Shown here: positions 53,177-61,865 of the stretch, one piece after another
Numbering within the stretch: position 1 is the first letter of the stretch
Layout: the number at the start of each line of letters is the position of its first letter
Assembly (NCBI GenBank): GCA_030068145.1
Contig: JAPJBO010000616.1
Coordinates: 62,001-126,000, forward strand
From: Diplonema papillatum
Taxonomy: Eukaryota > Euglenozoa > Diplonemea > Diplonemida > Diplonemidae
DNA length: 64,000 bases
Direction of reading: 5' to 3'
Notes under the pieces: model-generated
What the model saw: only the letters and a program-made list of their open reading frames with translations
What the model was told of the DNA's origin: nothing
The model's database searches: none
Program-made: the position numbers and the translations under genes

Positions 53177-56100
53177 ATGTCGTGCCTGCGATGTCTCTAC
53201 GTGCCCGGGGAGCCGCTGCCGGCGAGGGAGAGGAAGCAGAAGTTGTTCGCCATCCAAATCGTGGTCGGCAGCGTCTTCCTGATTTTCATCGCCAACGTCA
53301 TGGCCGACGAATCGACCATCGGCTTCGTGATTTCACTCGGTCTCGGCGTTGGGGTCGCCTTGACGATAGTGTGGCTAGTGATCGCGAAGACAGCTCCAGA
53401 GTCGCTCGTCGTCGTGATAACGGCCATCGCCTGCACCGGCATCGTCTGGGGTGACCTGTGGAGTCTGGCGAAGTCTAACAGCACGTTCTACCCTCTTTTC
53501 GTGATCGTTCTCGACTTCCTCCTCGTGCTGCGCAGCCCGCGCTCGTACTCGCAAAGTGTGATTGTGGTGATGATTGTTTGGATGGCTGTTGTGTCGCTGG
53601 AGGAAGTGTACCGTGTCGGGTTGTACGACCTTTCGGTCTTGCCTGACCAGGAGCAGCGAAGGAGCGAAGTCCAGGCGTCGGCGTGCGAAAAGCTGCCGTG
53701 CCCGAAGGACTTCTTCGCCGTCGTCCCCTTGCAGATCTTCCGCTGCTGCATCGTCTTCATCGACTACTGGCTCACCCGCGATTTCGCGACGCGGCTGTTC
53801 GCGGAGCAAGAAGCCCGCCAGCAGTCGGCAGATGCCATCCGCGACATCGCCCGGCACCTCTCCCGCTTCAACCTCAACTCCGCGAGCGAGCGACTGACGG
53901 CTTCCGACGGGAACTTACCCCCAGACCTCGTCGCTTCCCTCCGCAACATTCTGATTAACTTGGAAGGGTACCGACGGTACCTCCCTCGGTCCTGCCTCCA
54001 GCAGGATGAGGACGAAGGGAGTGACCCAGGGGACCGGTCGGATAGGTTCGACGAGTCCAGCCGCTGGGCGAACAGGCTGTCGGAGCAGTCCGACGGGAGA
54101 GGTTGTCTCGTCGCCGCTCGCGAAGACAAAAGCATCGCCAGCCGAGTCCCAACGGGCGATCCTTCGGACGACATCGACGGTGACCTGCATGGCGTCGGCC
54201 CGGGTACGCCTCAGACGCCGGCGCGCGTGAAAGGCTCAGCCGCAGCGCTCAATCTGCCGCAGCCCTACCGGAACCCCGGGGCGTCGTACCGGTTCTCCAG
54301 CGTGACCATCCTCCGCATAACCGTCGTCTTCGAGCACCTCACTTCGACGAACGCGCCACTTTTTGCGCGCCACCTCTCGCGGCTCGTCGGAAGTGCGCTG
54401 CACGCCGCGGAGTGCCGGAAGGGAATCATCGACCTGCTGGAAGGCGACGTCATTTTCGTGTCGTTCAACGCGGCCCGGCACTGCTCGCGGCACTGCATCC
54501 ACGCGGTCGAAACCAGCGTCGCTCTACTGCTCGAGCACCGGAACCGCGGCCCGGATGTCGACAGTGCGTCGACGGTCGCGGGCGGGGGCGTGAAGATGAC
54601 GCCGGTGCTGGCCAACGACGCGTCCGTCTCGTCATCCTCGGGCAGGGGGCTCAGCACGCTGACCCGGAGCTCCGGGGCGAGCACATTCGTGGCGAAGACG
54701 TGGCGGTCGGATGGGTCGCACCGCGAATCGTGTCCGCTTGACTCCTCGCTGGTGAAAGGACGCCGGGTGTTCGTCGACTCGCTGTCCGTCCCGGACAACG
54801 ACTCGAACGCGAGTGCGTCCCCCCGAAAAGCCGCGAAGGCGAATTTGCGTGGTGATTCCCTGTCGTCGTGGGACCTGCCGCCGCGTGGCCCCGCCGACAA
54901 CGACTCAAACCCCAGCGCGTCTCGCGGGAAGCCGCCGCCGCGGGGCGATTCGTCGGCGTCGCGGGAGGTCGCGGCCGCGGCGCCGGCGCGGCGGGGCACG
55001 GACATCGAGGGCTGCCAGGGCACGGCCTCGCCGACGAAAAGGTGCGCGAAGCAGCCGGACGTGCCGCACCGACGCGTTACGGACATCGACGCGAGCGCCC
55101 AGGTCGCATCCCCGGGGCGGAAGGGCGTGCGGCTGCACGTCTCTGGAGACGGCTCGTCGTGCGACTCGAACTCCAGCGCGAGTGCTTCCCCTCGGCAGCC
55201 CCAGCCGATCTCTCTACCCGCCCGGGTCGAGTCGTGGTCGTCGCGAGATGACCGCAGGCATCCCGACAACGATTCCAACCCGAGCGCGTCCCCGCGGAAG
55301 GCGGTGAAGCTGCCACCCGGAGACCACGCCGCTTCACCATCGCGCAGCGACCAGACGGTCGCCGTAGCGGGGTCCCCCGGGCTCGACGAGTCGTTCCGGT
55401 CGCAGAAGGAGCCGGCGGGACCGCTGGCCCTCCACCGGCATGACTCGGTGCGGAAGGTGAACAACTGGTTCCCGCAGCAGCCCGCGTCACCGCCGCCGCC
55501 GCCGGCGGTAAGGCCGCAGCGCAGCGCGAGCGAGCCGCCGTCGGACAAGAAGCTCTCGGTGCTCTTCGACGACACCGTTACCGAGGCGGCTTCCACCTAC
55601 GCCCGCTCGATCGCCGCCGCACGCCGGCAGCGTGACGCGGAACGGGTCCTGTCGTTCGCCGGCGCCGGGTTCGGCGTCTACTTCGCGGCTTCCAGCGGCC
55701 GCGCGCTCTGCGGAGACTTCGGCTGCGCGGAGCTCCAGCGGTTCGGTGTCGTCGGCGCGGCGTCTGCCCTGTCGGCGACGCTGTCGTGGCTCGGGCGGTC
55801 GTGGGACATATCGATCGTGTGCGACGTGGCTGTACAGCGGGAGGTCATGCACTTCCACGAGACCGCAATGCTGCCGAGAAGCGTCAGCGTTCCTTTCAGT
55901 GAGGCACCCGTCGCCGTGTACGAAGTGCTCGCGAAGGCGCGGAAGGAGGACGGCAAGTCGGAGGAGTGGATGTACGAGCTGCAGGACGCCGCGGCGTGGG
56001 ACGCTTTCAACGCGGCGGTGAAGTGCTTCATGCAGGGAAACCGCGAGGCTGCCGAGCACTGGCTCAGCTCGGACACACGATCAGGGCGCACAGTGTCGCA

Positions 56101-56197
56101 CATCGAAGCACTCAAGCAGTTCATGGCCATCCACGACTTCATCCCGCCCCTTCCGATCGACTCGCGACCGATGCTGGCCGGCACGAGAACCATCTGA
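53177..56197 (+). CDS. Membrane-bound class III pseudocyclase-like protein
   Basis: 1,006 residues, no introns, ATG after a G-rich leader. Six hydrophobic segments (about 24-43, 48-70, 74-92, 100-116, 122-141, 178-198) are followed by a signalling-helix linker (ATRLFAEQEARQQSADAIRD, LPPDLVASLRNIL, YRRYLPRSCL; 203-272), an acidic linker, and a split class III nucleotidyl-cyclase fold: half one at 372-450 (SVTILRITVVFEHL, LLEGDVIFVSFNAA), half two at ~829-960 (AASSGRALCGDFG, LSATLSWLGRSWDISIVCDV, VAVYEVL). A Ser/Arg/Pro-rich low-complexity insert of ~370 residues separates the halves, with repeated DNDSN.SASPRK motifs. The first metal Asp (FADI) reads FEHL and the Asn/Arg pair of the VNxAxR motif is missing, so it is probably catalytically dead. 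Likely a receptor-like scaffold or sensor. Broken paralogue at 2185-11860. Confidence 0.85.
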   Translation: MSCLRCLYVPGEPLPARERKQKLFAIQIVVGSVFLIFIANVMADESTIGFVISLGLGVGVALTIVWLVIAKTAPESLVVVITAIACTGIVWGDLWSLAKSNSTFYPLFVIVLDFLLVLRSPRSYSQSVIVVMIVWMAVVSLEEVYRVGLYDLSVLPDQEQRRSEVQASACEKLPCPKDFFAVVPLQIFRCCIVFIDYWLTRDFATRLFAEQEARQQSADAIRDIARHLSRFNLNSASERLTASDGNLPPDLVASLRNILINLEGYRRYLPRSCLQQDEDEGSDPGDRSDRFDESSRWANRLSEQSDGRGCLVAAREDKSIASRVPTGDPSDDIDGDLHGVGPGTPQTPARVKGSAAALNLPQPYRNPGASYRFSSVTILRITVVFEHLTSTNAPLFARHLSRLVGSALHAAECRKGIIDLLEGDVIFVSFNAARHCSRHCIHAVETSVALLLEHRNRGPDVDSASTVAGGGVKMTPVLANDASVSSSSGRGLSTLTRSSGASTFVAKTWRSDGSHRESCPLDSSLVKGRRVFVDSLSVPDNDSNASASPRKAAKANLRGDSLSSWDLPPRGPADNDSNPSASRGKPPPRGDSSASREVAAAAPARRGTDIEGCQGTASPTKRCAKQPDVPHRRVTDIDASAQVASPGRKGVRLHVSGDGSSCDSNSSASASPRQPQPISLPARVESWSSRDDRRHPDNDSNPSASPRKAVKLPPGDHAASPSRSDQTVAVAGSPGLDESFRSQKEPAGPLALHRHDSVRKVNNWFPQQPASPPPPPAVRPQRSASEPPSDKKLSVLFDDTVTEAASTYARSIAAARRQRDAERVLSFAGAGFGVYFAASSGRALCGDFGCAELQRFGVVGAASALSATLSWLGRSWDISIVCDVAVQREVMHFHETAMLPRSVSVPFSEAPVAVYEVLAKARKEDGKSEEWMYELQDAAAWDAFNAAVKCFMQGNREAAEHWLSSDTRSGRTVSHIEALKQFMAIHDFIPPLPIDSRPMLAGTRTI

Positions 56198-56776
56198 CAT
56201 AACTGTGGTAATGCAGCTCAAAGCCACCGCACAGGCAGCAAAAAAGTAGAAAAAAAAACGCTTGTCTCGCGCACCATGCCTCACCAATACAAGAAGAAAG
56301 GGGGTTCATTGGTCGCGGAGACGCCCATATAATGGCAGAACAGCTAGAGTGAGATTGTGCTCTGTAGGTTCGATTTTTTTTCAGCAGTGCTGAAGGACAC
56401 GATGCTCCTACGTGTAGGAGGGAAGGACAGGCTCGGATCGAGGGAAAGTGGGGACAACGGGGCTACCGTCTGTGCTTGTCGTCGTGCAAAAATGTCGAAC
56501 CGTTTTTCTTCCTCACTTTCCACAAAGCGTGTCCCAGAACTGCACGAACATTGGTCTGAGCAGCTCTTCTCCGGTAATGCGTGCCGCCTATGAGGACGAC
56601 AGGAACGTTTTTGCAACGATTCAGAAGCAGCTTTCACCCCTTCACATCTGCCAAGGTGGCACAAAGTGGACCTTACGTCTACCTGAGTGGCTTCTTTTGA
56701 AAATGCAACGCACGGAGCTGGTTAATCTTGCGACAGGGCTGCAAGTGCCTTGCCGTACAAAGGCATCAGCGTTGAC
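56198..56776. other. No gene supported
   Basis: Overlapping frames on both strands; the minus-strand ones may be decayed continuation of the ORF at 56777-57094. Confidence 0.35.
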
Positions 56777-57094
56777 TTACGGCTGCAGCTCGGCGATGCT
56801 CTCTTTGATCGTTAAACTCAGTCTCCCCTGTTTTTGCTGGTGTTTTCCACCGCAGATGAGGGCCTCCTGGTCTCCCAGTATGAATTTAAAGTGAATTTTG
56901 GCGGTTGAAGTAGCCTGGGGTAAAAGGGTGGCACGACTTTGGACAGCATTTTTGACACCCTTGTTCAGCAACCATTCAACGCCCGTTGGGTGCACATCCA
57001 GCGGTATTTCGTGCAGAATTGGTGTTTTGCACCCGAAAATCCAGTTTTCGGAGCCGGCTTTGTCGTTATATTTGAAGGTTGAAAAATGGTCCAT
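56777..57094 (-). CDS. Hypothetical 105-aa ORF ending an element terminus
   Basis: Minus-strand frame from ATG (57094) with protein-like composition: KYNDKAGSENWIFGCKTPIL, IPLDVHPTGVEWLLNKGVKN, TSTAKIHFKFILGDQEALIC. The ATG lies in a 36 bp sequence (TCAATCTACTGTTTAAAAGT, GTCCCAATGG) that directly follows the G28 run on that strand and is repeated at 35914-35948 next to another element. This suggests an element-borne gene whose remainder (56350-56776) is degraded. Family not recognised. Confidence 0.35.
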   Translation of the reverse strand: MDHFSTFKYNDKAGSENWIFGCKTPILHEIPLDVHPTGVEWLLNKGVKNAVQSRATLLPQATSTAKIHFKFILGDQEALICGGKHQQKQGRLSLTIKESIAELQP

Positions 57095-57148
57095 TGGGAC
57101 ACTTTTAAACAGTAGATTGACCCCCCCCCCCCCCCCCCCCCCCCCCCC
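57093..57148. repeat. Shared leader plus C28 run
   Basis: ATTGGGACACTTTTAAACAG plus TAGATTGA then 28 consecutive C. The same leader precedes the C7 run at 35949. The longest homopolymer in the window. Confidence 0.9.
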
Positions 57149-57187
57149 GAGGTGGAACGCACTCTATCACTGCCAGAGCCGGCCGCG

Positions 57188-58723
57188 ATGGACCTTGCGA
57201 TCGAGCGCCTTCTGGCTGAAAGACCCTTCGTGAAATACAATGGCCGCCCCCAACCTGTCCCGGAAGCTGAAGATGACTCCCCCCGATCACCGCCCACCGA
57301 AGCACCGACCCGACAGGCTGACACGACCGCCCCCCGTGAGTCCACGCGGAAAGGCCACAAGCGAAAGGCTGAAGAGGACGAACAACGGGCTTCAAAGCGA
57401 CGCCGCTCGAATGTCCACAAACCGGTTCTAACAGTTGCCCCTCCATCCACGTGCTACCGATCAGTCGTTTGTACACACCCGCCTTCCGTGAGGCATGATC
57501 CGACGCTGTTTGGCCCCGCCGGCCTCCCGAATCTGGGGAACACGTGCTTCTTTGGTGCGGTGCTGCAGCTCCTGCTACGGGTTGGGCCGATCAGAGAGAT
57601 GTACTGGAGCCTTGCGCAGGACCTCCCCAACTGCCGTGGATTTCTCGGGGACTTCCTGGCTTACTTTGCCATGCTGTCAAGCTCTCGCGACAGTGGTGAC
57701 CAGCGTAGCCGGGATTGTCGGAGAATGGGTGTCCAAGCCATCCTGAGCATGTTCGCAAACTTCTGCGATGCACGGCAGCACGATGCGCACGAAGCTCTGG
57801 TAGCGATACTCAGCGCGACTAGTGCGACGCTGGGTCCGGACGAAACGGGGACCCCCTGCCCGGGCTACCAACTCTTCGTAACATGCTTGGAGAACGGCTG
57901 GACCAGCTCAGTACGATGCAGTGCATGTGGACGCACTTCTTCCAGCAGTCAGGTAATGCAATGTTTGCAAATTCCTTGCGGAAGGAAGCTGGAAGACTCT
58001 CTCCACGTGCACGGGTTTGTGAATCCGGAGAGAGTATGCGACTGCAAGGCTGTAGGTACGGTGGTTGAAAGTATGGATCTCCGTCTGACAGCTGAATGTG
58101 TTCTGATGCAGTTTGGCATCTACACGAGAAACGGTGCCAGGCGCCAGAATGACGTGAAACTGCCCCCCTTCTTCGGACCGCCGGACCATCTGCTACGCCT
58201 CGCAGCCGTCGTGGTGCACATGGGGGAGGATACGGCTAGCGGGCACTACGTCACGTACGTTGCGCAAGACACGGGGTGGATCCTCTTCGACGACCTGCAC
58301 GTCACCTCTGTCGACGACATTCCGTGGGGTGACGTTTACCTCGCGGCCTTTGTCCGGATCCCCCGGAATGCCCACGACATGACTGTCCGTGCCCCGTCAC
58401 CCTCCATGGTGCTTCCTACTCAGGATCGGCTACCCGACTTGCCTGCACCCCCAGGTTCAGCCGGTAATTTGATGAGCCGGCAGTCGGAAGGATCACCTGA
58501 CTCCTTCTGCCCCTTTGGTAATTCGCCACCCTGCCCGCCCTTGCCGGACTCCCAATGTCTGACACCGCATGGTCAGTTGTTTGAACAGCAGTTAACAGGT
58601 TCCCCGGTGCTGCGATGTCAACACTGCTCCGTCGAATGCACGAAGGATGGCCAGACGTTCCAAGGTCTGAGGGGACTCCGCGCGCATGAGAGACGTTGCC
58701 ACCTCGCGGGTGTGAGATTCTGA
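57188..58723 (+). CDS. USP-like (C19) deubiquitinase with C-terminal C2H2 finger
   Basis: 511 residues from ATG at 57188 (the frame opens upstream at 57152 without ATG). Order: basic N-terminal linker with KRKAEEDEQRASKRRRS nuclear-localisation-like cluster (~55-75); USP Cys box GLPNLGNTCFFGAVLQLLL (~113-131); DAHEAL (~200); zinc-knuckle CSAC and CDC; His box ASGHYVTYV with GWILFDDLHV (~350-375); Pro/Ser linker; single C2H2 finger LRCQHC...GLRAHERRCH (~480-505). Catalytic Cys, His and Asp are all present. A C-terminal finger with FxGLxGLRAH spacing is reminiscent of fingers in some non-LTR retrotransposon proteins, so element ancestry is possible. It starts 40 bp after a C28 run and differs strongly from the USP at 6345. 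Family members deubiquitinate chromatin or signalling proteins; substrate unknown. Confidence 0.9.
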   Translation: MDLAIERLLAERPFVKYNGRPQPVPEAEDDSPRSPPTEAPTRQADTTAPRESTRKGHKRKAEEDEQRASKRRRSNVHKPVLTVAPPSTCYRSVVCTHPPSVRHDPTLFGPAGLPNLGNTCFFGAVLQLLLRVGPIREMYWSLAQDLPNCRGFLGDFLAYFAMLSSSRDSGDQRSRDCRRMGVQAILSMFANFCDARQHDAHEALVAILSATSATLGPDETGTPCPGYQLFVTCLENGWTSSVRCSACGRTSSSSQVMQCLQIPCGRKLEDSLHVHGFVNPERVCDCKAVGTVVESMDLRLTAECVLMQFGIYTRNGARRQNDVKLPPFFGPPDHLLRLAAVVVHMGEDTASGHYVTYVAQDTGWILFDDLHVTSVDDIPWGDVYLAAFVRIPRNAHDMTVRAPSPSMVLPTQDRLPDLPAPPGSAGNLMSRQSEGSPDSFCPFGNSPPCPPLPDSQCLTPHGQLFEQQLTGSPVLRCQHCSVECTKDGQTFQGLRGLRAHERRCHLAGVRF

Positions 58724-59860
58724 TCCGCGTCGTTTGAGCCTCATCGGATTCTTGATTGCTGGCTGGTCTATGTTTCACTCCGCACCCGTTTACCCTGACT
58801 AACGGGAAAAACTCGAAGTGTCTGTACGAGTGAACGCACACTAACATGAGAGGATGAAGGCACGTATATGCCGCCTGGCCCTGTGCTAGGCGTAGTTTGA
58901 GGTTGTACTTATTTCCGAACAACCTACCACGAGCTTATCCACCCACACCCCCATTTTTCCCCTTTCTTTTTATTTACTTTTTCCCGCCCGATGTCGCTGA
59001 TGACTAACGGACCGTCGGACCCGTCCCAACGGGGGTGCTTATGGAAGCTGCAATGAAGGCTTAGACCGGTACGGGCTACATGGCAACCCCTGCTCAACAT
59101 GTAGAACGTGGGGGGCCCTTGATCACATTCATTACGGGTGTGGTCGTGGTGTCGGTCGCAATAGTCGCTTTGCTAGCCAAAGAGAGAGATAGAGAGAAAA
59201 AGAGCGCCAGAGAGAAAAGAAAAGATAACGTTATCTTCCGGAAAAGAAGGGTTACGCGAACCCCCGAAAAAATAATTACCCCCAAAAAAAATATACAGAA
59301 AAAAATAAAAACACAAACCGACGGTGACCCCCAAAACCTTTTTCAACCTTTCCAACACCCTTCAAGCTAAACCATTATACAACGACCCCCCCCCCCCCCC
59401 CCGAGAGAGGTTTATACCCTGTACACGCGAAGAACAAAAACATGGACGCCCATTTATTTCCCCCACGTGTGCTTCCACGTGTGGATTCACAGGTACCACA
59501 TGTGGATTTTGATTTGTTGTTTCCCCCACACGTGCTTGCCACAGGTTGGTCCACATGCAGGGACAAGGCGCCAAGGCTGCACAGCCAGGTGTCGCCAAGT
59601 CCAGTGGTGACGCTTTCTTTTGCCCGCTGCACACAGGGAGAAAGGTTTTTTTTTCCCCCTCGAACCTTAAGCGTCACATGTGAACCACACGTATTTTCTC
59701 TGAGACCGAAAACGGAGCGTAAGCCCTGCCCAGGGGGCCACCCCGGAACTAGCCTAGCCTACCTGACGGCGGAGGCCCCACCCTTTGACTTGGGGATGTG
59801 TTTTCTCTCTCTTTCTCTCTCTCGCGTAATCATCAGAAAAAGCCAAAAAAACGCGAAAGG
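58724..59860. other. No gene recognised
   Basis: Contains purine-rich GAGAGA tracts (59185-59225), a C16 run at 59386-59402, an imperfect inverted ACACGTG/CACATGTGG cluster at 59440-59560 and pyrimidine repeats at 59800-59822. Confidence 0.45.
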
Positions 59861-59864
59861 ACGG

Positions 59865-60145
59865 TGCTACGGCATGATTCGGCAACCGCTGCTGAACGAA
59901 GCCACAGTGCATGCTTATCCATGTGGTTCATGTACTTAGAAGAACTCAATGCTAAACGTATATGACTCGGGCGGCATAGAGAGAGTACGACAACTCTATG
60001 GCATCATAAAGTCCAGAAAATCCATGGTAAAGAAAGAAGACCAAAAATACCGTCACTGAAAGGCATGAAAAGACGCTGAAGGTAAATAATGTTGTCGACA
60101 ACGAAAAGCAAAAGAATAAACCAAAACTACGCATCTCTTTCTCTC
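59865..60145 (+). repeat. Dispersed repeat R2, fullest copy
   Basis: GGCATGATTCGGCAACCGCT, TCCATGTGGTTCATGTACTT, GGGCGGCATAGAGAG, AAAGTCCAGAAAATCCATGG, ATGTTGTCGACAACGAAAAG and AAACTACGCAT in order; combines the 5' part seen at 33625 with the middle seen at 7728. Confidence 0.8.
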
Positions 60146-60430
60146 TCTCGCGTATAGTCAGTGCGGTGACGGTGACCACGAAAACATTACAGGTGGAGAG
60201 GCCCCAGGAACTGCTACGGCGTGGCCACCTGTGACTTGTTTTGATGTGCTCTCGGAATTGTCAGCGCGGTAGCGTTGACAGCGAGAACCCATACAGGAGG
60301 GGAGAGGCCCTGGGACTGCTAAGGCGTGACAACCCCGCCCCTGTCCCTCCCAGGGAAACTAGCCTGCCCACCTGACGGTGGGGGCCCACCCCCTTTGACT
60401 TGTTTTATGTGTTCTCTCTCTCTCTCGGGA

Positions 60431-61026
60431 AACGGTGAAGATAATCACTGTCACAGGGTTGATGACGTGCAAGCGAGAATTTGGGGTAGGCCCTGTTTAG
60501 TAGATTCACGGTTAAACGAAGCTAGCGCACAAGGGTTGCCCAAATACATGCTCTATTCTAACTCTCTCTCTCTCTCGTAAAGACATCGCGACAGCGATGA
60601 CAACGAGCACAGAGTGATAGGTGGGCGGGACCGGGTCTTGGGACTGCCAAGGCGCGGAAAACCCGCAAACACGACACGGAATCTTTTTGGTTTGTTTTCT
60701 CTCCTTCTCTCTCTCTCTCTCTCTCTCTCTCGGCAGAAACGGTGAAGCACAGGGTTGATGACGTGCAAACGAGAATTTGGGGTAGGCCCTGTTTAGTAGA
60801 TTCACGGTTAAACGAAGCTAGCGCACAAAGGTTGCCCAAATACATGCTCTATTCTAACACACTCTCTCTCTCTCTCGTAAAGACATCGCGACAGCGACGA
60901 CAACGAGCACACAGTGATAGGTGGGCGGGACCGGGTCTTGGGACTGCCAAGGCGCGGCAAGCCCGCAAACACGACACGGAATCTTTTTGGTTTGTTTTCT
61001 CTCCTTCTCTCTCTCTCTCTTTCTAC
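60431..61026 (+). repeat. ~300-bp tandem duplication with (CT)n tracts
   Basis: Unit CGGTGAAG...ACAGGGTTGATGACGTGCAA through GGGACTGCCAAGGCGCGG and TTTTTGGTTTGTTTTCTCTC ending in (CT)n occurs at 60431-60735 and 60736-61026. 60140-60425 looks like a more diverged third unit. Confidence 0.85.
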
Positions 61027-61495
61027 GAACTCGAATGCCGTGCCCCCTCCTTCCGGAGTGGAGGCCGCAGCGCGCAGCCCTCGCGTAACATCCTTTTATC
61101 TCCACACCGTCTCTCCTGTTTTCTTTGTCTTATGGCAAACAAACGCGTTGGTAATTATCCAAAAGAAACGGCGGGCAGGGTTCTAAGCACGGACTACACG
61201 CGCGCGCACAATCAAACCCGGCCGTGCGCACTATAGAGCCACGTCTCTCTCAACCCGCAAGTAACCACAACAATTTCTGTGTATTACCGTAATTGGAATA
61301 GGGTAAAACCTGGGACACCCAGCCCCATTTTCGGGGGCTGGAGGTTTTACCCGGGTTGACACTTTTTTTTTTTAGCCACATGCAATGTGTGAGGAAACTG
61401 AACCGCTCAAGTAGGACCTTCTGATCATGATCATTTGCCAAATTTGCCACCTGAAACCACGTCCAGGATTTGGGCTCAGGGTAGTGCGGTCAACG
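61027..61495. other. No gene recognised
   Basis: Spacer with a GGTAAAACCTGGGACACCCA...GGGGGCTGGAGGTTTTACC imperfect hairpin at 61300-61352. Confidence 0.45.
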
Positions 61496-61499
61496 AAAA

Positions 61500-61795
61500 A
61501 AGTTGCGACTAGGTACCAGGGAAAGCCTGCTACACGGGAGCCAAGCTTCACGTGTTCGGCGGTACTGCAGAGCCACGGGCCTGCGGGTCAAGTGGCTACC
61601 GATTTCCCAAACTAAAGCATCAAAGCTTGGCGCACCTTGGGGCTTGGCGCTCGCGCTGAACACAAGCTCGTCGAGGCGGTCAGCCGCAGGGCAGAGCGGA
61701 CGGGGTTGTGGCACTGTGCTGCCTCCGACTCAAGCTTTGCAAGCTGTGGCTGACCGTCACGTTCCTGGACCAGGAGCGGCCTTTTTCTTTTTTCG
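61500..61795 (-). repeat. Dispersed repeat R1, long copy
   Basis: Inverse of 14090-14385: starts GGTACCAGGGAAAGCCTGCT and ends CTGGACCAGGAGCGGCCTTT followed by a T-rich tract. Confidence 0.85.
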
Positions 61796-61811
61796 AAACA
61801 TTTTCTCCGTT

Positions 61812-61865
61812 CCTCCTTTACTTTGATCATAGGTGTCACGGCAAGTTTTGGCAGCCGCTGCTTAA
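61812..61865 (+). repeat. Dispersed repeat R2, 5' fragment cut by LINE
   Basis: CCTTTACTTTGATCATAGGT through GGCAGCCGCTGCTTAA, identical but for one base to 33625-33672; the rest of R2 is replaced by LINE sequence from about 61866. Confidence 0.8.

Noticed and set aside
54265-55596. 443-codon minus-strand frame
   Set aside because: Antisense shadow of the Ser/Arg-rich insert of the pseudocyclase gene, which has the coherent TM and cyclase-fold features on the plus strand.
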